The notes: generated by a model from the letters alone, not told the origin. 64,000 nucleotides of DNA from Pseudomonas oryzihabitans (GCF_007665395.1 NZ_VDND01000005.1:186001-250000), one strand, 5' to 3'. Positions 46,585-54,857 are shown, counted from the stretch's first letter. Program-made: numbers and translations.

Positions 46585-47814
46585 ATGCTCAACGGGTTGT
46601 GGCTGGGCTTCTTCATCGTCGCCGCGATCAGCGCCCTCGGCCAGTGGCTGGTGGCCGGCAACGCCGGGGTCTTCGCCGCCATGGTGGAGAGCCTGTTCGC
46701 CATGGCCAAGCTGTCGGTGGAGGTCATGGTGCTGCTGTTCGGCACCCTGACGCTCTGGCTCGGCATCCTGCGCATCGCCGAGAAGGCCGGGCTGGTGGAT
46801 GCCCTGTCGCGGCTGCTCGGCCCGCTGTTCGCCCGCCTGATGCCGGAGGTGCCGCGCGGTCACCCGGCGCTGGGGCTGATCACCCTCAATTTCGCCGCCA
46901 ATGGCCTGGGCCTGGACAACGCCGCCACCCCCATCGGCCTCAAGGCCATGCGCGCCCTGCAGGAGCTCAACCCCAGCAGCACCACGGCGAGCAATGCACA
47001 GATCCTCTTCCTGGTACTCAACGCCTCCTCGCTAACCCTGCTGCCAGTGACCGTGTTCATGTACCGCGCCCAGCAGGGCGCCACGGATCCGACCCTGGTG
47101 TTCCTGCCGATCCTGCTGGCGCACAGCTGCGCCAACCTGGTGGGGCTGCTGTCGGTGGCCTTCATGCAGCGCCTCAAGCTGCTGGATCCGGTGGTGCTGG
47201 CCTGGATCGGCGGTGGCGCCCTGGCCTTCGGCGCCTTCGTCGCCTTTCTCTTCACCCTGACCGCCACGGCGCTGGCGGGGCTGTCGTCGCTGCTCGGCAA
47301 CCTGACCCTGTTCGGCATCATCCTGGCGTTCATGATCCTCGGCGCCCTGCGCAAGGTACCGGTCTACGAAGCCTTCGTCGAAGGCGCCAAGGAGGGCTTC
47401 GACGTCGCCAAGTCGCTGTTGCCCTACCTGGTGGCCATGCTCTGCGCGGTGGGCGTGCTGCGCGCCTCCGGGGCGCTGGAAGCGATCCTCGAAGGCATCC
47501 GCCACGCGGTGACCTGGCTGGGTTGGGACACCCGCTTCGTCGAGGCCCTGCCCACCGCCCTGGTCAAGCCTTTCTCCGGCAGCGCCGCCCGCGCCCTGCT
47601 GATCGAGACCATGCAGACCCACGGCGTGGACAGCTTCCCGGCGCTGGTGGCGGCCACCATCCAGGGCAGTACCGAGACCACCTTCTATGTGCTGGCAGTG
47701 TACTTCGGCGCGGTGGGCATCCAGCGTGCGCGCCACGCGGTGGGCTGCGCGCTGCTGGCGGAATTCACCGGGGTCACGGCGTCGATCCTAATCTGCTACT
47801 GGTTCTTCGGCTGA
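46585..47814 (+). CDS. Nucleoside-recognition (Gate) membrane protein, SpmA-SpmB fusion type
   Basis: 409 residues, strongly hydrophobic, with two Gate domains. The first half is SpmA-like (FGTLTLWLGILRIAEKAGLVDALSRLLGPLF; LNFAANGLGLDNAATPIGL) and the second SpmB-like (KEGFDVAKSLLPYLVAMLCAVGVLRASG; KPFSGSAARALLIE; GSTETTFYVLAVYFG), all seen as short motifs. In sporulating bacteria SpmA and SpmB are separate genes; fused versions are common in non-sporulating Proteobacteria, with unknown transport role. It is convergent, with a 19-bp overlap, with the next gene. Confidence 0.9.
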   Translation: MLNGLWLGFFIVAAISALGQWLVAGNAGVFAAMVESLFAMAKLSVEVMVLLFGTLTLWLGILRIAEKAGLVDALSRLLGPLFARLMPEVPRGHPALGLITLNFAANGLGLDNAATPIGLKAMRALQELNPSSTTASNAQILFLVLNASSLTLLPVTVFMYRAQQGATDPTLVFLPILLAHSCANLVGLLSVAFMQRLKLLDPVVLAWIGGGALAFGAFVAFLFTLTATALAGLSSLLGNLTLFGIILAFMILGALRKVPVYEAFVEGAKEGFDVAKSLLPYLVAMLCAVGVLRASGALEAILEGIRHAVTWLGWDTRFVEALPTALVKPFSGSAARALLIETMQTHGVDSFPALVAATIQGSTETTFYVLAVYFGAVGIQRARHAVGCALLAEFTGVTASILICYWFFG

Positions 47815-48464
47815 GTCCGGTGCTCCGGCTCGCGCATCCAGTCGTCCTGCACCATGCGCCGCTGGCGGCGTGAGGTGAGCTGCTGGGTCTGCCAGTCCTC
47901 GGCGATCAGCGCGCAATACTCGCCATCGTGCTGGCCGAGGCGGAAGCGGCGGCGCACCCCGATGGGGTCGTGGTCCGAGCCATAGAAGGCCACGGCGCGG
48001 ATCTCCATGCCCTCGAACACCCAGCCTTGCGGCGGGCGATGGTTGTCCAGGGTCAGGCCATTGTGCTCGGCGGCGCGGCGGATCAGGCCCTGGAAGGTAC
48101 CGATGTGGGTGAAGTCGCCGGTATTGAGCGGCCCCTGGTGGGTCGCCTGACCCAGCACCAGATCGGGATCGAAGTCATCCTGGCCGCTTTCGCGGATGTC
48201 GGTGACATCGGTGTAGAGCGTCTCGCGATTGGTCTTGAGGATCACCGTCAGCTGGTTGATGAACACCGGTTCGGCGCTCATGTTCGACAGCAGGCAGAGG
48301 GCGCCCACGCCCTTGCCGGCCCCGCGGTTGATGATCAGCCGGGGTTGGCGCTGGCGCTTGTAGTTGTTGAGCAGCAGCTGGGCGTAGAGGATCCAGACGC
48401 CCAGGGTGCAGCATTGGGCGAACAGGGTGAGCACCTGGGAATTGTCTTTCAACCACTGGAACAT
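47796..48464 (-). CDS. Hypothetical membrane-anchored protein
   Basis: 222 residues with one N-terminal hydrophobic segment (about 10-32, VLTLFAQCCTLGVWILYAQLLL) and a soluble, mixed alpha/beta remainder rich in His, Asp and aromatic residues (LINRGAGKGVGALCLLSNMSAEPVFI; GWVFEGMEIRAVAFYGSDHDPIGVRRRF in parts). I recognise no family. Its 3' end overlaps the preceding convergent gene by 19 bp. It appears to be a genuine gene by length and codon pattern. Confidence 0.75.
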   Translation of the reverse strand: MFQWLKDNSQVLTLFAQCCTLGVWILYAQLLLNNYKRQRQPRLIINRGAGKGVGALCLLSNMSAEPVFINQLTVILKTNRETLYTDVTDIRESGQDDFDPDLVLGQATHQGPLNTGDFTHIGTFQGLIRRAAEHNGLTLDNHRPPQGWVFEGMEIRAVAFYGSDHDPIGVRRRFRLGQHDGEYCALIAEDWQTQQLTSRRQRRMVQDDWMREPEHRTQPKNQ

Positions 48465-48611
48465 GGAGGCTCTTCACGGGACGGGATGACCATCGGAAAG
48501 ACCGTTCGGGTGCCGGGTTCCACCGCTTCGCTGGCCAAAGGGCCGCCCTGAGAACATCGCCACAGCTCAGGCGTCCAAGCCTGAGAGGTCCTCACGCCAA
48601 GGAAATTCGCC

Positions 48612-48842
48612 ATGCTGCGTCTATCACTACTCTGCTGTACCGCCCTGCTGAGCGCCTCCGTGCTGGCCGAGCCGCTGTCCTGCGAACAGCTCAAGGCCGA
48701 CATCGAGGTGAAGATCCAGTCGGCCGGGGTGACCGCCTATACCCTCGAAGCGGTACCCAATGCCGAGGTCCGGGATCCCAACATGGTGGTCGGCAGTTGC
48801 GCCAACGGCACCCACAAGATCATCTACCAGCGCAACGACTGA
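48612..48842 (+). CDS. DUF1161-family small exported protein
   Basis: 76 residues with a signal peptide ending near VLA-EPLSC (about 19) and a mature part with two cysteines (SCEQLK... VVGSCANGTHKI) likely forming a disulfide, matching the DUF1161 pattern. Function unknown; a periplasmic location is predicted. AAGGAA lies before the ATG. Confidence 0.88.
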   Translation: MLRLSLLCCTALLSASVLAEPLSCEQLKADIEVKIQSAGVTAYTLEAVPNAEVRDPNMVVGSCANGTHKIIYQRND

Positions 48843-48904
48843 GCCTCGGCGCAGCGAGCGAACCGTTCATCAGCTGGATACTTGTACAGTTCCGCTTGGC
48901 TTAG

Positions 48905-48924
48905 TACTGTCTGCGCATACAGTA
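48905..48924 (+). promoter_or_regulatory. LexA (SOS) box overlapping a sigma-70 promoter
   Basis: TACTGTCTGCGCATACAGTA has the CTGT-N8-ACAG core and full TACTG/CAGTA arms of a strong gammaproteobacterial LexA site. A plausible -35 (TTGGCT, 48897-48902) and -10 (TACAGT, 48919-48924), 16 bp apart, would be blocked by LexA binding. It lies 21 bp before the ATG of the 58-residue protein. Confidence 0.88.
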
Positions 48925-48945
48925 TCTAGCCAAGAGGGTAATGCC

Positions 48946-49122
48946 ATGTCGCCGTTCGCCCGGATTCGCCAAGCTCTGTCTCTTGCCCAGCCCGCGCCGC
49001 GCTGGATGGAACGCGAGGACTTTCTGCGCCTGAGTCGGCAGCTGCGGGAGCAGAAGGGGCGCCCCGCGCCGCTCCGCACCCTGGACAGAGGCCAGGACGA
49101 CTGGCTCAGCGTGCCGGCCTAG
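48946..49122 (+). CDS. Small probable SOS-induced protein of unknown function
   Basis: A 58-residue, basic, soluble protein (FARIRQALSLAQPAPRWMER; FLRLSRQLREQKGRPAP) predicted to be mostly helical with no signal peptide or cysteine. AAGAGGG lies 7 bases before the ATG. The upstream LexA box is the main evidence that this short frame is expressed. It is not one of the SOS proteins I can name; a regulator or inhibitor role would be speculation. Confidence 0.75.
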   Translation: MSPFARIRQALSLAQPAPRWMEREDFLRLSRQLREQKGRPAPLRTLDRGQDDWLSVPA

Positions 49123-49164
49123 CCACCAGGCTTCTGCGCCCCTTCCGGCGCAGGCAGCGGCCGG

Positions 49165-49596
49165 CTAGAAGGGCGAGCAGATGCCGCGCGCGGAGCTGAC
49201 CAGCTCGCGCTGGCCATCGTAGAGGCTGATCTCGCCCTGGCCGAAGGTGTGTTCGGCTTCCAGCCGATAACGCCGGCCGGCCTGGAAATCGCCGTAGTCG
49301 AGTTCCAGGTAACACTGGATCTGCAAGGGTTCGTTCCAGCCAAAGCGTGGACCGAAGCCGCCGCCGCCATAGAGTTCGTAGCGATAGCTCACCTTGAGGC
49401 GGTGGCTGCCGGGCGCGAGCTGGAAATAGCGGCCGTCGTCCAGCCGCCGGCCATCCTGGGATTCGGCCAGCAGCGAGGCGCCCACGGCGGGTTCGCGCAG
49501 CTCGAGGTCGACCCATGCCTGGTGCGGATCGACGGGCGGCAGTGGGGTGGTACAGCCGCCGAGCAGCAGCGGGAGAGCCAGCAAGCGCAGGCGCAT
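49165..49596 (-). CDS. Hypothetical lipoprotein (paralogue 1 of tandem pair)
   Basis: 143 residues with a lipobox LLGGC (Cys 15) and a beta-rich mature domain: PHQAWVDLELREP, then RRLDDGRYFQLAPGSHRLKVSYRYELYGGG, then ECYLELDYGDFQAGRRYRLEA-like strands and a final Cys. The adjacent upstream gene encodes a clear paralogue with the same order of motifs (QAWIDL...KALDDKRYFQVWPGSHDLQVRYQFEV). Two Cys remain in the mature domain. Function unknown. Confidence 0.82.
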   Translation of the reverse strand: MRLRLLALPLLLGGCTTPLPPVDPHQAWVDLELREPAVGASLLAESQDGRRLDDGRYFQLAPGSHRLKVSYRYELYGGGGFGPRFGWNEPLQIQCYLELDYGDFQAGRRYRLEAEHTFGQGEISLYDGQRELVSSARGICSPF

Positions 49597-49630
49597 GGAC
49601 AGCGACTCGCGAAGGGAAGATCAGCCGAGT

Positions 49631-50053
49631 CTACACGTCGCCGCAACGGCTAGCAGTGCTGCGCGCCACTTCCTGGTTGCGCTCGTCATAGAGGCGCGCC
49701 CAGGGCCGCCAACCGGTCTGGCCGGCTTCCAGGCGATAGCGTTCGCCGGCGGCGAAGGTCTTGTAGTTGAGGGTCACCAGGCAGGTGCGCGCCAGCGGAT
49801 CGGCGACCTGGGCGCCGATGTTGGTGGGCTGCACCTCGAACTGGTAGCGTACCTGCAGGTCGTGGCTCCCTGGCCAGACCTGGAAGTAGCGTTTGTCGTC
49901 GAGTGCCTTGCGGTCGGCACTCAGGGCTTCCAGCTTGGCCTTGCCGTCGCTGTCCAGATCGATCCAGGCCTGCGCCGGATCGGGCTTGGGCAAGGGCCAC
50001 AGGGAACAGCCACCTAGAAACAGCACAGGCAACAGCAGGCACAGTCTACGCAT
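49631..50053 (-). CDS. Hypothetical lipoprotein (paralogue 2 of tandem pair)
   Basis: 140 residues with lipobox FLGGC (Cys 16) and a mature domain paralogous to the downstream gene. The pattern AWIDLDSDGKAKLEAL, RYFQVWPGSHDLQVRYQFEV, ARTCLVTLNYKTFAAGERYRLEAGQTG (in parts) and a terminal Cys is shared. ATG 50053 has GGAG about 10 bases upstream and begins the signal peptide directly. Its start codon overlaps that of the divergent aminopeptidase gene by two bases. Confidence 0.82.
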   Translation of the reverse strand: MRRLCLLLPVLFLGGCSLWPLPKPDPAQAWIDLDSDGKAKLEALSADRKALDDKRYFQVWPGSHDLQVRYQFEVQPTNIGAQVADPLARTCLVTLNYKTFAAGERYRLEAGQTGWRPWARLYDERNQEVARSTASRCGDV

Positions 50054-51176
50054 GACGGCTACAACTCCGGGCAGGGAAGGGCGCGCCACCCAGTCAGGCA
50101 CCCTGCCTGCGCAACGCGTCGGCCTCTGGCTGGCGCTGCTGTCCCTGGCGATCGGACTGGGCGGTTGTACCTCGATCGGGTACTACGGCCAGATGGTACA
50201 GGGCCAGGGGGCGCTGATCCGTGATCGCGAGCCCATTGCGACGGTCGTCGCGGATCCGTCGCGCCCGGCCGCCCTGCGCCAGCGCCTCGCCGCGGCGGCG
50301 GCGGCCCGGCGCTTCGCCAGTGCCGAACTGGCCCTGCCGGACAATGCTAGCTATCGCAGCTTCGTCGAGCTGCAGCGCCCCTTCGTGCTGTGGAACGTCT
50401 TCGCCACCGCCGAGTTTTCCACCCGGCCCACCACCCGTTGCTTCCCTATCGCTGGCTGTGTGGCCTATCGGGGCTACTACCAAGAGGCCGCGGCCAAGGC
50501 GGCGGCCGACGACCTGCATCGCCAGGGTCAGGACACCTATGTCGGCGGCGTGCCGGCCTATTCGACGCTGGGCTGGTTCAGCGATCCGCTGCTCAGCAGC
50601 ATGCTGCGCTGGGACGACGACCAGGTGGCCGCCACCATTTTCCACGAGCTGGCGCACCAGCGCTTCTATCTGCCGGGCGATACCGCCTTCAACGAATCCT
50701 ATGCCACCTTCGTCGAGCGGGAAGGCCTGAGGCAATGGCGCGCCAGCCGCGGCCTGCCGCCGCCGGAGGCGGGCCGTGAGACCCGCTACCAGCAGTTTCG
50801 CGATCTGTTGCTGACCACCCGCGAGGACCTGGCCAGGCTCTATGCCCAGCCGTTGGCGCCAGCGCTCATGCGTACCGCCAAGGCCCGTCGCTTCGCGCAG
50901 CTGCGAGCCGATTACCAGCGCCTGCGCGCCACCCCGGCCTGGCAGGGGGATCGCCGTTTCGATGGCTGGATGAGCCAGCCGCTCAACAATGCGCGGCTGG
51001 TGCCCTATGGCCTGTACGAGCAGTGGGTCCCGGCCTTCGCCGTGCTCTATGCCCAGCATCCGGGCAACTGGCCGGCGTTCTTCCACCGGGTCCAGCTGCT
51101 GGGCGAGCGCCCCGCCGCCGAGCGCGAGCAAGGGCTCGCGGCACTGCTCGCGACCGGCGTCAGGCAGACGCCCTAG
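50052..51176 (+). CDS. Putative zinc aminopeptidase lipoprotein (Aminopep/PF10023 type)
   Basis: A 374-residue protein with a lipobox (AIGLGGC, Cys about 39) and the metalloprotease HExxH motif in FHELAHQRFYLPGDTAFNES, with a downstream Glu-rich helix (YATFVEREGLRQW) that supplies the third ligand in such enzymes. This matches the uncharacterised 'predicted aminopeptidase' family. The start is uncertain: ATG 50052 gives a long polar lead before the hydrophobic segment and has no ribosome binding site, but no better start is seen. It is convergent with the MFS gene, overlapping by 4 bp. Confidence 0.87.
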   Translation: MTATTPGREGRATQSGTLPAQRVGLWLALLSLAIGLGGCTSIGYYGQMVQGQGALIRDREPIATVVADPSRPAALRQRLAAAAAARRFASAELALPDNASYRSFVELQRPFVLWNVFATAEFSTRPTTRCFPIAGCVAYRGYYQEAAAKAAADDLHRQGQDTYVGGVPAYSTLGWFSDPLLSSMLRWDDDQVAATIFHELAHQRFYLPGDTAFNESYATFVEREGLRQWRASRGLPPPEAGRETRYQQFRDLLLTTREDLARLYAQPLAPALMRTAKARRFAQLRADYQRLRATPAWQGDRRFDGWMSQPLNNARLVPYGLYEQWVPAFAVLYAQHPGNWPAFFHRVQLLGERPAAEREQGLAALLATGVRQTP

Positions 51177-52519
51177 CGCGGCGCGCGCCAGTTGGACCAG
51201 GCCGCGACCAGGCCGAGGGTCGCCGCCAGCGCCAGCCCCAGCCGCGGGGCCAGGCTGCCATCCAGGTGCAGCAGCAGCGCCAGGGCCGCCGCGCCCAGCG
51301 CCATGCCGGTCTGGCGCGCGGTGGCCTGGACGCCGCCGGTGGCGCCATTGCGACCCGCCGGCGCGGCGGTGAGCATGATCCTGTTGTTGGGCACCTGGAA
51401 GAAGCCGAAGCCGATGCCGCCGACGATCAGGCAGGGGATCAGCAGGGCGGTCGAGCGTTCCAGCGGCATCACCGCGGCCGCTGCCAGCCCCAGGGCGATC
51501 CCCAGGCCGCCCAGCATGCACAGCCGCTGCGGCGGATGACGGTCGGCCAACCGCCCGGCCACCTGTGCCGACACCGCCACGGTGAGCGGCCAGGCCAGCA
51601 TGAGCAGGGCGACCTGCAGGGGCACCAGGCCCAACTGGTGCTGCAGGTAGAAGGGCAGGGCGAGGAAGCAGAGCATCTGCGCGGCGAAGGAGCACACCGA
51701 CGCCAGCACCGAATGACGCATGGCCGGCAAGCCCAGCAGATCGACCGGCAGCAGCGGCGCCGCCAGGCCCCGTTCGCGGCGGATCAGCAGCAGCAGGCTG
51801 GCGGCCGCCAGCATCAGCAAGGCCAGGCCTTGCCAGGGGGCGGCCCCGAGGCGTTCGAGACCGCCGATGCCCGCGCAGAACACCAGCGCATTGAGCAGCA
51901 CGCTGACCGGATCGAGCCGCCGGTGCGCCCGCGGGCTGTCGGGCAGGGCGCGCACCAGCAGGCCGATCAGCAGCGCGACCGGCACATTGACCGCGAACAG
52001 CCAGGGCCAGCCACCCACGGCGAGGATCGCCGCGCCCAGGCTGGGGGCGGCCGCCGATCCCAGGGCGACGCACAGAGCATTGACGGCGATGCCGCGCCCC
52101 AGGCGATCCCGTGGATAGGAGAGCCGCACGATCCCCGCGCTGACGCACATGATGGCGGCGGCGCCGACGCCCTGCAGGGCGCGGGCCGCGACCAGTTCCC
52201 CGAGGCCCGGCGCCAGGGCGCAGCCCAGGGAGGCCAGGCCGAAGATACCCACGCCCGCGGCGAACACCGGGCGCAAGCCCAGGCGCTCGGCCACGGCGGC
52301 CAGGGGGAAGACCAGGGCGACCAGGCTCAGCTGGTAGGCACTGACGATCCACACCGCCGCCGCGGCCGACACGTCGAGTGCCTCGGCGATGCTGGGCAGG
52401 GCCAGGTTGGCGATGCCGCTGTCCAGCACCGTCATGCTGATGGCCAGCAGCAGGGCGGCGACCGCGCGGTAACGGCGGGGCGTCGGCAGGCCGTCGGCCA
52501 GGGGGGCGCTGGTGCTCAA
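51173..52519 (-). CDS. MFS drug-resistance-type transporter (DHA2-like)
   Basis: A 448-residue permease of about 12-14 TM helices with the DHA2 motif C-like stretch (LDSGIANLALPSIAEALD) after helix 1 and GRLADRHPPQRLC in the second half. A TTG at 52519 overlapping the upstream stop as TTGA is the likely start, since no ATG precedes helix 1. Downstream of a siderophore-interacting protein, it could export or import a siderophore or chelator; a general drug efflux role is the alternative. Confidence 0.82.
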   Translation of the reverse strand: MSTSAPLADGLPTPRRYRAVAALLLAISMTVLDSGIANLALPSIAEALDVSAAAAVWIVSAYQLSLVALVFPLAAVAERLGLRPVFAAGVGIFGLASLGCALAPGLGELVAARALQGVGAAAIMCVSAGIVRLSYPRDRLGRGIAVNALCVALGSAAAPSLGAAILAVGGWPWLFAVNVPVALLIGLLVRALPDSPRAHRRLDPVSVLLNALVFCAGIGGLERLGAAPWQGLALLMLAAASLLLLIRRERGLAAPLLPVDLLGLPAMRHSVLASVCSFAAQMLCFLALPFYLQHQLGLVPLQVALLMLAWPLTVAVSAQVAGRLADRHPPQRLCMLGGLGIALGLAAAAVMPLERSTALLIPCLIVGGIGFGFFQVPNNRIMLTAAPAGRNGATGGVQATARQTGMALGAAALALLLHLDGSLAPRLGLALAATLGLVAAWSNWRAPR

Positions 52520-53328
52520 TCCTCGACCTTCACGTGCTGGTCGCTTTCGCCGAGCTTCCAGTAGCCGGCCGCCTTGACCCAATCCCGCGGCAGCCCCTTG
52601 GCCAGCAGTGCCTGGCGTGCGGCGCGGGCTTGCGTGGCTTCGCCGGCGATCCAGGCATAGCCTTCGCCCGCGGGTAATGGCAGCTGCTCCAGGGCCTGTA
52701 CCAGGGCATCGGCCGAGGTTTCGCGATAGACCCAGCGGATCTCGGCGGCCGTGGCCGTCGGCAAGGCGATCTCCAGGCCAGGACGAGCCACTTCGGCGAC
52801 GACCTGGACCCGGACGCCGGCTGCCAGCTGCTCCAGCCGCCGGGCGATGGCGGGCAGGGTGGTCTCGTCGCCGGCCAGCAGGTACCAGTCGAAGTCCTCC
52901 GGTGGCACCAGGGCGCCCTTGGGTCCGCCGATGATCAGCTCGGCACCGGGCTGCGCCTGGCGCGCCCAGGTAGTCAGCACCCCGGCTTCATGCAGGAAGA
53001 AGTCGATGGCCAGCTCGCCGCGGGTGGCGTCGTAGTGGCGCGGCGTGTAGTGCCGGCCCACCAGCTGCTCGGGGCTGGCGGCGCGGATCGGCGTGGTGTC
53101 GCTGGGGACGAACAGCTTCACGTGTTCGTCGAAGGCCGCGCTCTGGAAATCGGCCAGGTCGCTGCCGCCGAAGGTCAGGCGCAGCAGGTCGCCGCCCAGC
53201 TCTTCGCGGCGGATGACGGTCGCCCAGCGCCGCTTGAAGTCGAAGCGGACGCGCTGGAATAGGTGACGGGCACTGGCATCGCCCGCGGGGCTGTGAAAAG
53301 ATGTCGCCATTGCAGAGGTACCATTCAT
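52516..53328 (-). CDS. Siderophore-interacting protein (ViuB/YqjH-type ferric reductase)
   Basis: A 270-residue flavoprotein predicted to reduce ferric siderophores in the cytoplasm. The FAD domain has GRHYTPRHYDATRGELAIDFFLH, and the C-terminal SIP domain has LLAGDETTLPAIARRLEQL and WIAGEATQARAARQAL (all short motifs). The divergent MarR neighbour resembles the yqjH-yqjI style of local control, though YqjI is PadR-type. AGGAA lies about 10 bases before the ATG at 53328. A second ATG at 53310 is possible. Confidence 0.9.
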   Translation of the reverse strand: MNGTSAMATSFHSPAGDASARHLFQRVRFDFKRRWATVIRREELGGDLLRLTFGGSDLADFQSAAFDEHVKLFVPSDTTPIRAASPEQLVGRHYTPRHYDATRGELAIDFFLHEAGVLTTWARQAQPGAELIIGGPKGALVPPEDFDWYLLAGDETTLPAIARRLEQLAAGVRVQVVAEVARPGLEIALPTATAAEIRWVYRETSADALVQALEQLPLPAGEGYAWIAGEATQARAARQALLAKGLPRDWVKAAGYWKLGESDQHVKVED

Positions 53329-53333
53329 TGAGG

Positions 53334-53355
53334 TTCCTCACTATATTCGAGGTAA
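53334..53355. promoter_or_regulatory. Candidate MarR operator in 36-bp divergent gap
   Basis: TTCCTC (53334-53339) and GAGGTAA (53349-53355) form an imperfect inverted repeat around an AT-rich centre, in the very short gap between the divergent SIP and marR starts. A single site could control both. Confidence 0.5.
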
Positions 53356-53364
53356 GAAATCTCC

Positions 53365-53781
53365 ATGTCAACCGCTGCCGCCATCGCCGAGGCCCTGCTG
53401 GATCTCAAACGGCAGATGCGCCAACAACTGGATGAGACACTCAAGGCCTCCGGTTTGTCCTTCGCCCGCTACAAGGTCCTGATGGTGCTGGAACGGCTGG
53501 GGCCCTGCCGCCCGGGTGAGGTCGCCGAACAGCTGCGCCATGCCCCCCGTACCCTGACCGATGCCTTCGATGCGCTGGAGCGCGATGGCCTGGTCAGGCG
53601 GGAACCCCATCCCCAGGATCGCCGGGCGCTGCTGGTCCATCTCACCGACCAAGGGCGTGAGGCGCTGGAACATGCCCAGGCGCCGCGCCAGCAGGCCCTT
53701 GAAGCGGTGTTCGCACCCTTGGCGCCCGCCGAGCAGCAACAGTTGCTGGCCTACCTGGAGCGGGTCCGGACACCCCGCTGA
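53365..53781 (+). CDS. MarR-family transcriptional regulator
   Basis: A 138-residue winged-helix regulator with the recognition region PGEVAEQLRHAPRTLTDAFDALERDGLVRREPHPQDRRALLVHLT, seen in parts, including the DRR wing typical of MarR. Only 36 bp separate it from the divergent siderophore-interacting gene, so it probably represses that gene, the MFS and itself. The ligand is unknown. Confidence 0.9.
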   Translation: MSTAAAIAEALLDLKRQMRQQLDETLKASGLSFARYKVLMVLERLGPCRPGEVAEQLRHAPRTLTDAFDALERDGLVRREPHPQDRRALLVHLTDQGREALEHAQAPRQQALEAVFAPLAPAEQQQLLAYLERVRTPR

Positions 53782-53846
53782 CGGAGCGGCGAACTCCGCG
53801 GTGGTCGTTGGGCTCGAATCTGGGTACCTACCGAGGAGTTGTTGCC

Positions 53847-54080
53847 ATGAGCGACCAGCGTTCCGATGCCCACCTGGGCAAGACCCCGCCCAACGAACCC
53901 GCCGTCGATGAGGCGGGCCGGCCCGTGGATGTGGTGAAGAAGGACATCCAGCAGCCGGAATCCAGTCCGACCGATGGCATCGATAAGGTCATCACCCCGA
54001 CCGACATCAAGACCAAGGAACAGGAGGCGGAAGAGCTGCGACAGAAGACCGCCGAGGTCGAGCGCAAGCTGGAGCGCTGA
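53847..54080 (+). CDS. Small hydrophilic protein of unknown function
   Basis: 77 residues, highly charged and probably disordered or helical (KTPPNEPAVDEAGRPVDVVKK; KEQEAEELRQKTAEVERKLER), with no signal peptide, TM or cysteine. GAGGAG lies 8 bases before the ATG at 53847, which strongly supports this start. Such proteins are common in Pseudomonas stress regulons, but I can assign no function. Confidence 0.75.
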   Translation: MSDQRSDAHLGKTPPNEPAVDEAGRPVDVVKKDIQQPESSPTDGIDKVITPTDIKTKEQEAEELRQKTAEVERKLER

Positions 54081-54251
54081 TGCTCCACGTGGAACCTCGG
54101 GCGACCGGGGTTTCCGTTGCCCGCTCAATCCGAGCCACGCGTTGCTGGTGTTCATAGCCTGCGCGGTGGCCCGCGATAGAGGGCTTTCGATGGTCGCCAG
54201 GACGCCAAGAGTCTAGTCTTGGCGGCACTCAATGTCCCTCCGGAGTCTGCC

Positions 54252-54524
54252 TTGGACCGAGCCACCTTCAGCGAACAGCTTGCCCGCGAGGGCTTCCAGC
54301 CGCCGGTTCTGGTGGAGCGCGAAGCCCACGGCCACCTGGATTCCCATGCCCATGACTTCGAAGCCAAGGCCCTGGTCATCGCCGGGGAGCTGCGCATTCG
54401 GAGCGAGGAGGGCGAACGTCTTTATCGCGTCGGCGACGTCTTCCACCTGGCCGCCAACGAACCCCATTCCGAGGTGTTCGGTGCCGAGGGCGTTCGTTAT
54501 CTGGCAGGTAGACGAAAGGTCTGA
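54252..54524 (+). CDS. Small cupin-domain protein
   Basis: About 90 residues forming a minimal cupin barrel: HLDSHAHDFEAKALVIAGELRI contains a G-x5-H-x-H-like motif 1, and YRVGDVFHLAANEPHSEVFG contains motif 2 with its His (read in short parts). Two or three His could bind a metal. The start is uncertain: the TTG at 54252 with GGAG upstream is preferred over a TTG at 54219; no ATG is available. Function unknown. Confidence 0.72.
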   Translation: MDRATFSEQLAREGFQPPVLVEREAHGHLDSHAHDFEAKALVIAGELRIRSEEGERLYRVGDVFHLAANEPHSEVFGAEGVRYLAGRRKV

Positions 54525-54653
54525 ACAGGGCACGACGTCGCCTGGGATGGCGCTTCTGAGGTGTGAATCGTGGCAGGGCGTTCGTCGAGCTATTGGAGCG
54601 CCTGACTCCGGGACGTTACGAGCCTGGCCGCCAGCACCCGTGGGATCGGCGCG

Positions 54654-54782
54654 CTAGCCTTCGCTGTCGTTCTTCTCGATGTCCTTGCGCTGCCGATTGA
54701 GAATCACGCAGCCGTAGACGCCGCCACCTAGCAGTAGCAGGGCGAGGACCGAAAAGATGGCCATGAAGATGGAGTCGTTCAT
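54654..54782 (-). CDS. Small single-TM protein
   Basis: 42 residues: a short acidic start, a hydrophobic helix (about 5-26, IFMAIFSVLALLLLGGGVYG) and a charged tail (NRQRKDIEKNDSEG). GGAGA lies 5 bases before the ATG. It has the shape of a bacterial small membrane protein. Evidence is limited to frame, ribosome binding site and composition. Confidence 0.6.
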   Translation of the reverse strand: MNDSIFMAIFSVLALLLLGGGVYGCVILNRQRKDIEKNDSEG

Positions 54783-54857
54783 CGGGCTCTCCGAAGGCGG
54801 GATCGGAGCAGTTTAACCGCTGGGCGCGGCTGTGCTCGCGGCCTTCGTGACGCAATA

